This document shows positions 36,598-42,564 of a stretch of 42,564 nucleotides of DNA, piece by piece; position 1 is the stretch's first letter, and every line of letters begins with the position of its first letter. The translations under genes were made by a program, and so were the position numbers. The notes beneath the pieces were generated by a model that saw nothing but the letters and a program-made list of their open reading frames with translations, did not search any database and was not told where the DNA came from. This DNA is from Pseudomonadota bacterium (GTDB taxonomy: Bacteria > Pseudomonadota > Alphaproteobacteria > Rhizobiales > Pleomorphomonadaceae), in assembly GCA_018262575.1 (NCBI GenBank), contig JAGSYU010000010.1, positions 1-42,564 of the forward strand. Reading direction: 5' to 3'.

Positions 36598-37761
36598 ATG
36601 AACATCAAGCCGCTGGGCAAACGCGACCATCGCATCGACATCCTGCGAGCCCTGGCGCTCCTGTCAATTTTCATCAACCACATCCCAGGCAATATTCTTG
36701 AGCCCTTCACGCACAAGAACTTCGGCCTGTCCGATTCGGCCGAGGCCTTCGTGCTGCTGGCCGGCGTCGCGTCGGCCTTCGCCTACTTTCCGCGCTTCTC
36801 GGCCGGCGCCATCGCCCTGCCGCTCGCCAAGATCGCCAAGCGCGTCGTCGTGCTCTACGTCGCCCATCTCGCCTCGCTGATGGTCGGCCTCGGCATCTTC
36901 TGCATCGGGCTTCAGCAATGGGGCATGCCCATCCTCGACACGCCCCTCAACATCAACGTCCTCTATGCCGAGCCGATCAAGGGCTTCATCGGCATCCCCC
37001 TGATGACCCATCAGATCGGCTATCACAACATCCTGCCGCTCTACGTCTGCCTGTTGATCTTCCTGCCGGTCCTGATGGTGGTGGCCCGCTTCTTCGGGCT
37101 TGCGGCCATGCTGGTCACCTCCGTCGCCATCTATGCCGCCGCCCAGGTCTTCGCGCTCAACATGCCGAGCTATCCGGGCACCGGCGGCTGGTTCTTCAAC
37201 CCCTTCACCTGGCAGATCATCTTCGCCACCGGCTTCTTCGTCGGCGTCCGCGTGCTGCGCGGGCAAACGCCGGTGCCCTTGTGGCGGCCGCTGTGGTGGC
37301 TGGCGCTCGGCTATCTGATCGCCGCCTGCATCTACCACCGCTTCAATCTGTACGGCAGCATCCCCAACGTCAGCTGGCTGCCGCACAACTTCCAGATCAA
37401 CGAAAAGCCCTGGGTGGCGCTGCCGCGCCTCACGCACATCCTGTCGCTCGCCTATGTCGTCGGTCACAGCCCGCTGATCATGAACGGGCTCGGCCGTCTG
37501 TCACCGGACAACATGCTGTCGCGCATCGGCCGCAATTCGCTGCCGGTGTTCTGGCTGGGAACAGCGCTGTCGGTGGTCGGTCAGGTGGTGTTGTTCGCCG
37601 ACCAGCCCGGCCCGGTCGGACAGCTCGCCTTCCTCGCCGTCGGCATCCTGGCCCAGGCAGGGCTCGCCTACTTCCTCGACTACCTCGGCAAGGCGAGCAA
37701 GGCCAAGGCCGCTCCGAAGACGGTCGCCGACCCCGCCAGCCAGGACGCGGTGGCGGCCTGA
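36598..37761 (+). CDS. OpgC-type periplasmic glucan succinyltransferase
   Basis: Protein of 387 residues with about ten membrane helices, matching the OpgC family: DHRIDILRALALLSIFINHIPGNILEPFTHKNFGLSDSAEAFVLLAGVASAFAY at the start, with the conserved D, H, and FTHKNFGLSDSAE block. OpgC adds succinyl groups to osmoregulated periplasmic glucans; rhizobial relatives act on cyclic glucans. No glucan synthase (opgGH or ndvB) is in the window. The ATG has GGGAG eight bases upstream. A perfect 13-bp terminator follows the stop. Confidence 0.87.
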   Translation: MNIKPLGKRDHRIDILRALALLSIFINHIPGNILEPFTHKNFGLSDSAEAFVLLAGVASAFAYFPRFSAGAIALPLAKIAKRVVVLYVAHLASLMVGLGIFCIGLQQWGMPILDTPLNINVLYAEPIKGFIGIPLMTHQIGYHNILPLYVCLLIFLPVLMVVARFFGLAAMLVTSVAIYAAAQVFALNMPSYPGTGGWFFNPFTWQIIFATGFFVGVRVLRGQTPVPLWRPLWWLALGYLIAACIYHRFNLYGSIPNVSWLPHNFQINEKPWVALPRLTHILSLAYVVGHSPLIMNGLGRLSPDNMLSRIGRNSLPVFWLGTALSVVGQVVLFADQPGPVGQLAFLAVGILAQAGLAYFLDYLGKASKAKAAPKTVADPASQDAVAA

Positions 37762-37790
37762 CAGGCCACGGGCGACGGGCCCCAATAGCA

Positions 37791-37819
37791 AAACGCCACG
37801 GACAGGGTCCGTGGCGTTT
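37791..37819. terminator. Terminator after OpgC gene
   Basis: AAACGCCACGGAC and GTCCGTGGCGTTT pair perfectly (13 bp) around AGG. It lies 30 bases after the stop and 37 bases from the stop of the convergent DUF465 gene, so it can serve both. Confidence 0.8.
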
Positions 37820-37855
37820 GCCGGATCAGGGTGTACCGAACCACAATGTCAGTCT

Positions 37856-38038
37856 TTAGTGCAGGACCTTGGCTTCAGAGGAAAGCTTGACGATCTCGTC
37901 CTTCAGGGCCAGTTTTTGCCGTTTCAATTCGTGCAATGCCGTGCCGTCCATGCTCGGGTGCTGATGAGCCTCATCGAGTTCACGCTCGAGAGCGGCGTGA
38001 CGGCGTTCAAGTTCTGCAATGTGCGACTGAACAGACAT
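37856..38038 (-). CDS. DUF465 (YdcH-like) small coiled-coil protein, second copy
   Basis: Protein of 60 residues, helical and charged: MSVQSHIAELERRHAALERELDEAHQHPSMDGTALHELKRQKLALKDEIVKLS. The ELKRQKLALKDEI segment matches the DUF465 signature and the paralogue at 35105-35317 ([12 protein letters not shown]). The ATG has AAGGAGG seven bases upstream, one of the best ribosome sites in the window, suggesting strong expression. It is a single-gene unit facing the OpgC terminator. Confidence 0.87.
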   Translation of the reverse strand: MSVQSHIAELERRHAALERELDEAHQHPSMDGTALHELKRQKLALKDEIVKLSSEAKVLH

Positions 38039-38411
38039 TCGGGCCTCCTTGCTGTGGGCTAAGCCTCAACACATTCATGGTGTCACAAATTTGATATGAA
38101 GTCGATGGCCGCCGACTTCAAGGCGCGGCGCGACGTTTATAAACTGCGTCTATCGGCGTAATTATTGTGTATAATTGCGCAAAGTGGCCATCCATGATTG
38201 CGAATGTTGCGCTATCGACCAAGGTCTGAGTGAAGGCCGCAAATCGCCGCTCTCCGCCCCCCGACACCCTAGGCGTCTTCCCGGATGCCTGCGCCGTGGT
38301 CGACGACTGCGGCGCCTCGTCAACCAATCATCCAATCTTCGCTGGTAGGAAACGGCATCATCGGGCTGCCGCGAACCGTCGCGTCAATCCCTTGCCTGCC
38401 ATGAGGTGAAC
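38039..38411. other. AT-rich gap with clustered palindromes
   Basis: 373 bases without a supportable gene between the divergent DUF465 and protease genes. Between about 38097 and 38182 lie an 8-bp hairpin (TGAAGTCG/CGACTTCA), GTTTATAAAC (38135-38144), a TATAAT (38170-38175) and TTGCGCAA (38175-38182). This stretch is clearly more AT-rich than the rest of the window. It probably holds promoters and operators for one or both genes. Confidence 0.5.
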
Positions 38412-39335
38412 ATGCTCGCCGACAAGGTTTCCGTCCTGCTGCTGGCCATCGGCCTGGTCGTCCCGGCCATGCCGGCCGAGGCCGTCGTGATTCTCGATTC
38501 CACCTGGGCCAGAGACGGCGGCGAGCCGGGCAACGAAGCAGCCGGATTCGACTCCGCCCTGCACCTTGCCGCCGCACCGCAGTTCCGCGCCGTGCTGGCG
38601 ATGTCCAGCGATGGCGAGGCCTGGGGCGAGGCCTCCGGCACATGGCTCGGCAACAAGGATGGCCATGCCTACATCCTGTCGGCCGCTCACATCTTCGACG
38701 TTCCGCTCACCACCGATCAGTATGTGGTGCGGGCGCCCGATGGCGAAACGCTTGGCATCGACCGCGTCTGGGTGCTGCCCGAATGGGATGGTGATCCCAA
38801 TATCCGCGCCGGCTACGACCTCACCATCCTCCGCCTCGAGGACGAGATTGACGGCGCCGGGCCGCAACCGGTGCTTTACACGGGCGCGAACGAGGCAGGA
38901 AAGCTGATCACCTTCGTTGGCTATGGCAGCCGCGGCATCGGCTCGTCCGGCGAGGGGGACGACTATTACGAAGGGTCGGACAAGGCGGCCGCCCAGGGCA
39001 TTGTCGACAGTTGGGAAGAGCTGGTGCGGCCGCCGGTCGATGGCGAGGAGGCCGGCAATGAGCTCGGTGTCTTTCTCCCCAAGGAAGACGGGTCGATCGA
39101 GAACTCGCTCGGCGGCCTCAGCCGGCCAGCCACCCCGCTGGTCGGTCTGCTCGGTTCCGGCGACAGCGGCGGCTCTGCCTGGATGAAGACCAAGGCCGGC
39201 TGGCTGCTGGTCGGCGTCAACTCCAACGGCACCGGCGAGGCGACCTATGGCGAGACATCCTGGTTCTGCCGCGTGTCACCGCACCGCAAATGGATCGCCT
39301 CGATCTTTCCCGGCACCCGCTTCGCGACGCCCTGA
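38412..39335 (+). CDS. Secreted trypsin-like serine protease
   Basis: Protein of 307 residues with a signal peptide (about residues 1-24, LLLAIGLVVPAMPAEA) and a chymotrypsin-like fold. The catalytic triad is visible: H93 in LSAAHIF, D136 in AGYDLTILRL and S252 in GSGDSGGSAW. An acidic insertion of about 40 residues (GEGDDYYEGSDKAAAQGIVDSWEELVRPPVDGEEAG) lies before the serine. There is no PDZ domain, so it is not DegP-like; it resembles single-domain secreted trypsins. The ATG at 38412 has GAGG five bases upstream; the GTG at 38406 is an alternative. It is convergent with trcR. Confidence 0.85.
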   Translation: MLADKVSVLLLAIGLVVPAMPAEAVVILDSTWARDGGEPGNEAAGFDSALHLAAAPQFRAVLAMSSDGEAWGEASGTWLGNKDGHAYILSAAHIFDVPLTTDQYVVRAPDGETLGIDRVWVLPEWDGDPNIRAGYDLTILRLEDEIDGAGPQPVLYTGANEAGKLITFVGYGSRGIGSSGEGDDYYEGSDKAAAQGIVDSWEELVRPPVDGEEAGNELGVFLPKEDGSIENSLGGLSRPATPLVGLLGSGDSGGSAWMKTKAGWLLVGVNSNGTGEATYGETSWFCRVSPHRKWIASIFPGTRFATP

Positions 39336-39342
39336 TCGTCCA

Positions 39343-39371
39343 AATGAAAACGGCCGCCCCGAGGGACGGCC
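39343..39371 (-). terminator. Terminator of trcR
   Basis: On the minus strand GGCCGtCCC and GGGgCGGCC pair (39371-39352), followed by GTTTTCATTT. It starts 25 bases after the trcR stop and lies just after the protease stop on the other strand. Confidence 0.72.
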
Positions 39372-39395
39372 GCCGTTCACTGGCTTTCGCGACAA

Positions 39396-40091
39396 TCAGA
39401 GATCGTCGTCTTCGTCGGGCTTCGGACCGGACAGAGCATTGAGCTTGGCGAACACCGCCTCGGCATCGAGCTCTTCCTCGTCGCGCGACGGCGCACGGAA
39501 GCCGGTGAGCGCGTCGGGCGAGGTGGTCTCTTCGACCGGCAGCAGCGTCTGCGTCAGCACCTTTTCCGGCGACACCTTGCCTGCCTTCTCGACCTCCATA
39601 TCCAGCTCGATCTGCGAGCAGAGGCCGAGCGTCACCGGATCGGACGGCGTCAGGTTGGCGGAGTTCCAGTGGGTGCGGTCGCGGATCTGGGCGATCGTCG
39701 TCTTGGTCGTGCCAACGAGGCGCATGATCTGCGCATCTTTGAGCTCGGGATGGTTGCGCACCAGCCACAGGATGGCGTTCGGGCGGTCCTGGCGACGCGA
39801 CACCGGCGTGTAGCGCGGCCCGCGGCGCTTGGCCTCGGGCACCCGCACCTTCGGGTCGAGCAGTTTCAGGCGGATCCCGCCATCCTTCTCGGCCCGCTCG
39901 ATGTCGTCACGGCTAAGCTGGCCGGTCAGGATCGGATCAAGGCCCTTGATTCCCTGGGCCGCCTCGCCGTCGGCGATGGCCTTGACCTCAAGGGTATGCA
40001 GTTTGCAGAAGGCGCCGATCTGCTCGAACGACAGGGCCGTATTCTCCACCAGCCAGACGGCGGTTGCCTTGGGCATCAGGGGGGTCGACAT
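39396..40091 (-). CDS. trcR: Cell cycle transcriptional regulator TrcR (DUF1013)
   Basis: Protein of 231 residues. The DUF1013 core is recognisable: PKATAVWLVENTALSFEQIGAFCKLHTLEVKAIADGE near the start and RPNAILWLVRNHPELKDAQIMRLVGTTKTTIAQIRDRTHWN in the middle, both helix-turn-helix-like. In Caulobacter this family was named TrcR, a conserved alphaproteobacterial regulator linked with RNA polymerase and cell-cycle genes. The C-terminal 55 residues are acidic (DEEELDAEAVFAKLNALSGPKPDEDDDL). The ATG has GAGGA at good spacing. It is monocistronic with a terminator. Confidence 0.88.
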   Translation of the reverse strand: MSTPLMPKATAVWLVENTALSFEQIGAFCKLHTLEVKAIADGEAAQGIKGLDPILTGQLSRDDIERAEKDGGIRLKLLDPKVRVPEAKRRGPRYTPVSRRQDRPNAILWLVRNHPELKDAQIMRLVGTTKTTIAQIRDRTHWNSANLTPSDPVTLGLCSQIELDMEVEKAGKVSPEKVLTQTLLPVEETTSPDALTGFRAPSRDEEELDAEAVFAKLNALSGPKPDEDDDL

Positions 40092-40206
40092 CGATAAATC
40101 CTCTTCGCTGGTCCACCGGCTTTCGCTGGCGGCCCTCCGTCTCGTATCACGATGACCGGGGAATGACCCCTATATACAGATCACGTCGCCGTTCCGCAAT
40201 CGAGCT

Positions 40207-40227
40207 AAGCCGGAAAAACCGGCTTTT
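40207..40227. repeat. Short hairpin at the end of the quinone oxidoreductase gene
   Basis: AAGCCGG and CCGGCTT pair around AAAAA, directly after the minus-strand stop at 40226. On the minus strand no U-run follows the stem, so it is at best a weak terminator. Confidence 0.4.
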
Positions 40228-41224
40228 AGCGGCAGGTCAGCACGATCTTGCCGACATGGTCGGCTTCGAGAAGGACATGCGCCTCGGCCGCCCGGTCGAG
40301 CGGCAGCACCCGGTCGATCACCGGCGCGACGGTGCCGGCCGACAATAGCGGCCAGACCTTTTCGCGGAGCGCTGCGGCGATCGTCGCCTTGAAGGCTGGC
40401 TCGCGCGGCCTGAGCGTCGAGCCGGTGTGAACGAGCCGCTTCTGCATCAGCGGCGCAAAATTGACCGTCGCCTTCGCCCCGCCGAGAAAGGCGATCTGCA
40501 CAATGCGGCCATCGACGGCGGCGAGATCATAGTTGCGATCGACATAGTCGCCGCCCACCATGTCCAGGATGACGTCGACGCCGCGCCCGCCGGTTGCCGC
40601 CTTGAGCGTGGCAACGAAGTCTTCCGCGCGATAGTTGACTGCAATCTCGGCACCGAGCCGGCGGCAGGCGTCGCATTTGTCGGCACTGCCGGCGGTGGCG
40701 AAGACGCGGGCGCCAAAGGCGCGGGCGAGCTGGATCGCCGTGGTGCCGATGCCCGACGTGCCGCCGTGGACAAGAAAGCTGTCGCCCGCCTGAAGCCGGC
40801 CCCGGTCGAACACGTTGGACCAGACGGTGAAGAAGGTCTCCGGCAGCGCCGCCGCCCGCACGGCGTCGTAGCCGTCTGGCCAGGGCAGGCAGCTGCCGGC
40901 AGGCGCCGCGCAATAGTCGGCATAGCCGCCGCCGGCCACCAGCGCCGTCACCTTGTCGCCAACCGACAGCCCGTGCACCTCGGCGCCGATCGCCGCCACG
41001 CTCCCCGCGACCTCAAGGCCGGGAATGTCGGATGCGCCGGATGGCGGCGGATAAACGCCCTGCCGCTGCAACGCGTCCGGCCGGTTGACGCCGGCCGCCT
41101 TGACGGCAATCAGCACGCCGTCGGCGGGCAACGCCGGCAGCGGCCGCCGTGTCGGCTTGAGCACCTCCGGCCCGCCGGGGAGGGAAATCTCGATCGCCAG
41201 CATGTCCCGGGGCAACGCGACCAT
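40226..41224 (-). CDS. NAD(P)H-quinone oxidoreductase, PIG3/TP53I3-like MDR family
   Basis: Protein of 332 residues, a zinc-free medium-chain dehydrogenase/reductase. The N-terminal domain has AVKAAGVNRPDALQRQGVYPPPSGASDIPGLEVAGSV, and the Rossmann domain shows FLVHGGTSGIGTTAIQLARAFGARVFATAGS with the NADPH-binding GTSGIG loop. The late KRLVHTGSTLRPR block is typical of the PIG3 subfamily, which reduces quinones in the cytoplasm. The ATG at 41224 has AAGGAA upstream; an ATG at 41203 is possible. It is divergent from DUF1192 across 143 bases, an arrangement I recognise from other Hyphomicrobiales. Confidence 0.9.
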   Translation of the reverse strand: MVALPRDMLAIEISLPGGPEVLKPTRRPLPALPADGVLIAVKAAGVNRPDALQRQGVYPPPSGASDIPGLEVAGSVAAIGAEVHGLSVGDKVTALVAGGGYADYCAAPAGSCLPWPDGYDAVRAAALPETFFTVWSNVFDRGRLQAGDSFLVHGGTSGIGTTAIQLARAFGARVFATAGSADKCDACRRLGAEIAVNYRAEDFVATLKAATGGRGVDVILDMVGGDYVDRNYDLAAVDGRIVQIAFLGGAKATVNFAPLMQKRLVHTGSTLRPREPAFKATIAAALREKVWPLLSAGTVAPVIDRVLPLDRAAEAHVLLEADHVGKIVLTCR

Positions 41225-41367
41225 GGCGGGTTCCTTCCCTGTCCGGACGGATGGCGAATCGCCGATCCTGAAAAGCCTGCCGGACGACCCTATCCCCTCA
41301 TCGCCGTCTTGACACGCCGAGCAACCGAGCCTTCACTTCCCCGTCTGCCGCAAGAGGAGGAAGCCCG

Positions 41368-41559
41368 ATGACCATCGATGACGATCGGCCCCAACCGCCG
41401 GCCCCACAGCATGTCGTCGGCCAGGATCTGTCGCGCCTCTCGGTGGTCGATCTCCGTGAACGCCTCGATCTGTTGCGCGCCGAGATCGGCCGGATCGAGG
41501 AGACCCTGCGCCTCAAGGACGACGTCCGCAGCGCCGCCGACTCCCTGTTCAAGTTCTGA
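41368..41559 (+). CDS. DUF1192 family small protein
   Basis: Protein of 63 residues. The C-terminal half LSRLSVVDLRERLDLLRAEIGRIEETLRLKDDVRSAADSLFK is the DUF1192 signature, a single amphipathic helix that may pair as a coiled coil. Function unknown; it is widespread in Hyphomicrobiales next to a quinone oxidoreductase and DUF1465. The ATG has GAGGAGG seven bases upstream. Its stop is 477 bases before rcdA, and the small RNA candidate lies between. Confidence 0.85.
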   Translation: MTIDDDRPQPPAPQHVVGQDLSRLSVVDLRERLDLLRAEIGRIEETLRLKDDVRSAADSLFKF

Positions 41560-41639
41560 GCCCCGGATGGTCAACGGACTCTATCGAAAAATATTCATTG
41601 TTAAGGGTCCATTTACCAGTTTTGTTTATCAAGGAAGCG

Positions 41640-41735
41640 ATCCCCTTTGGTTGGATCACGAGTGGCTCCTGTCACTCTTTTGACGCCTCCCTGTTCAACT
41701 TACGAAGGGCCGCCCTTGGCGGCCTTCTTTTTTTG
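41640..41735 (+). ncRNA. Putative small RNA upstream of rcdA
   Basis: A region without coding signal, ending in a textbook terminator. It contains a 7-bp hairpin (41660-41677, GAGTGGC/GTCACTC with one G-U pair) whose tetraloop is UCCU, then a single-stranded TTTTGACGCCTCCCTG with a second C/U-rich anti-Shine-Dalgarno patch, then the terminator stem and eight U. Exposed UCCU/CCUCCC patches are typical of alphaproteobacterial trans-acting small RNAs that block translation. The 5' end is a guess; no clear promoter is seen, although TTGTTA (41598-41603) could be a -35. It could also be processed from the DUF1192 3' UTR. Confidence 0.5.
41704..41735 (+). terminator. Strong terminator in the DUF1192-rcdA gap
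   Basis: GAAGG(g)CCGCC-type arm pairs with GGCGGCCTTC around a three-base loop, with one bulged G, followed by CTTTTTTTG. It is the best intrinsic terminator in the window and ends the putative small RNA or a long DUF1192 transcript. Confidence 0.88.
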
Positions 41736-41795
41736 TCGCCGCGCCCCGCCGATTTATCGCGGTCGGATTCGCCGAGACTCCCATCCCGCTTTGCG

Positions 41796-41812
41796 TTAAC
41801 CTTTCGTTCATG
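41796..41812. promoter_or_regulatory. Partial CtrA-like site upstream of rcdA
   Basis: TTAACC-N5-TTCATG: the left half is perfect and the right half matches three of six positions. It lies about 225 bases before the rcdA start. In Caulobacter rcdA transcription is under CtrA control, which gives the match some weight. Confidence 0.3.
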
Positions 41813-42035
41813 TCCAACGAGGCCTCGGCCGTCGCTGGCATGCCTGTTGCGACCTTGATCGCAAAATCGGGCGACTGTCCCGGAAGGGGATGCAGTGTGA
41901 CTCCTTCTGGGGATTGCGGGGACGAGCGGCGGTGATCGTCAGCTTTGTCTTTGCGATGGCGCTTCCACGGTCCACGTCATGGGCAGTGGAACCGGCCGGG
42001 CCGATCGTCCGATCGTCTGGTGCAGAGGTGGCGTG

Positions 42036-42563
42036 ATGAGTGATTTTTCCGGCAAGTCCCAATCCGGCACGGAGGCCATCGCCTTCGGCGCGCGTGCGCT
42101 CAATTCGGAACTGTTCCGCGAGCTGTTCCGCGAGGGCATGGCCCTGGTCGAGGAAACGGCCACCTATCTCGACGGCGATGGCCGCACCGAGAGCCGGTCG
42201 CTCAGCCGCGCCGCCACGCTTGCCTATTCGACCGAGTCGATGCGCCTCACCACCCGCCTGATGCAGATCGCCTCCTGGCTCCTGATGCAGCGCGCCGTCA
42301 ACGAGGGCGAGATGTCCTCCGAACAGGCCCGCTCCGAAAAGAACAAGGTTCGCCTCGACTTCCAGCCGCCGGTGATGTCCGGCCCGCTGTGGAGCGAGCT
42401 GCCGGCGACGCTGCGGTCGATCATCGAGCGCACCGACCGCCTGCACGAGCGCATCGTCCACATGGACAAGGCCGCCTACCTCGCCACCGCCCAGCCGACC
42501 GCCAACCTCGTCGCCCGCGACTTCGACCGCCTCGCCGACGCCTTCGGCGCCCGCCGCATCTGA
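42036..42563 (+). CDS. rcdA: Protease adaptor RcdA (DUF1465)
   Basis: Protein of 175 residues of the DUF1465 family, to which Caulobacter RcdA belongs. Conserved segments are FGARALNSELFRELFREGMALVEETATYLDG, LAYSTESMRLTTRLMQIASWLLMQRAVNEGEM and ERTDRLHERIVHMDKAAY, which form the helical bundle. In Caulobacter RcdA links CpdR-primed ClpXP to substrates and, with PopA, to CtrA degradation. The ATG at 42036 has AGAGGTGG upstream; the longer frame from 41979 is not conserved. The stop codon is one base before the window end, so downstream genes are not visible. Confidence 0.87.
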   Translation: MSDFSGKSQSGTEAIAFGARALNSELFRELFREGMALVEETATYLDGDGRTESRSLSRAATLAYSTESMRLTTRLMQIASWLLMQRAVNEGEMSSEQARSEKNKVRLDFQPPVMSGPLWSELPATLRSIIERTDRLHERIVHMDKAAYLATAQPTANLVARDFDRLADAFGARRI

Positions 42564-42564
42564 G

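Larger units (their letters stand above)
41560..42035. other. Gap holding a small RNA candidate and rcdA control region
   Basis: 476 bases without a supportable protein gene, the longest gap in the window. The first part (to about 41740) is AT-rich and ends in a strong terminator; the second part should hold the rcdA promoter, including a partial CtrA-like site at 41796-41812. Confidence 0.55.

Noticed and set aside
38118..38327. Minus-strand frame of 69 codons in the AT-rich gap
   Set aside because: No ribosome site, no hydrophobic or domain pattern, and it crosses the palindrome cluster; more likely regulatory DNA.
41567..41683. 38-codon plus-strand frame overlapping the small RNA candidate
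   Set aside because: Third-position codon use is AT-rich unlike every real gene here, and there is no good ribosome site.

Overview
The window is about 42.5 kb of GC-rich, densely coded bacterial chromosome. It carries housekeeping and cell-envelope genes and shows no integrase, insertion sequence, prophage, CRISPR array, rRNA or tRNA gene. The gene content points to an alphaproteobacterium, probably of the order Hyphomicrobiales: a three-gene proton-translocating transhydrogenase (pntAA-pntAB-pntB), the tol-pal-cpoB-tilS-ftsH block, the cell-cycle proteins TrcR (DUF1013) and RcdA (DUF1465), DUF1192, DUF2927, DUF882 and two small DUF465 proteins. The genus assignment is not supported further by anything I can see.

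Layout. 1-1.1 kb: end of an ABC permease and a ThiY/NMT1-type binding protein (thiamine-precursor uptake). 1.2-4.0 kb: a Cys-tailed redoxin, then divergent mntH and mntR with a dyad operator on the mntH promoter. 4.2-5.6 kb: a MATE exporter. 5.6-8.6 kb: the pnt operon on the minus strand. 8.9-10.8 kb: oligoendopeptidase F. 10.9-16.5 kb: an NtrC-type sigma-54 response regulator, an L,D-transpeptidase and a DUF882/M15-like peptidase, an apparent peptidoglycan group. 16.6-19.1 kb: a metallophosphatase, an unknown membrane-anchored protein and a DUF2927 protein. 19.5-30.8 kb: ruvB, a cysteine hydrolase, ybgC, tolQ, tolR, tolA, tolB, pal, cpoB, tilS and ftsH, all on the plus strand. 31-35.3 kb: a TPR lipoprotein, rpsU, a class II glutamine amidotransferase, purE-purK and a DUF465 protein. 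35.7-39.3 kb: a TauE/SafE permease, OpgC, a second DUF465 protein and a secreted trypsin-like protease. 39.4-42.6 kb: trcR, a quinone oxidoreductase, DUF1192, a likely small RNA and rcdA.

How the genes work together. The main themes are outer-membrane and peptidoglycan maintenance (L,D-transpeptidase, DUF882 peptidase, Tol-Pal-CpoB, OpgC), protein quality control (PepF, FtsH, secreted protease), manganese homeostasis (MntH/MntR) and CtrA-linked cell-cycle control (TrcR, RcdA, and CtrA-like boxes before the sigma-54 regulator and tolQ).

I did not find a clear undescribed multi-gene system. The best leads are a probable small RNA before rcdA (about 41640-41735) with a 7-bp hairpin carrying a UCCU loop, a CCUCCC stretch and a strong terminator; a cluster of palindromes in an AT-rich gap near 38.1-38.2 kb; the separation of ruvB from ruvC/ruvA with a cysteine hydrolase placed before ybgC-tol-pal; and an RpoH-like promoter for ftsH buried in the end of tilS. 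Start codons were moved from the longest open frame to the best Shine-Dalgarno-supported codon where noted. All functional calls rest on motif recognition by eye, not on a search.
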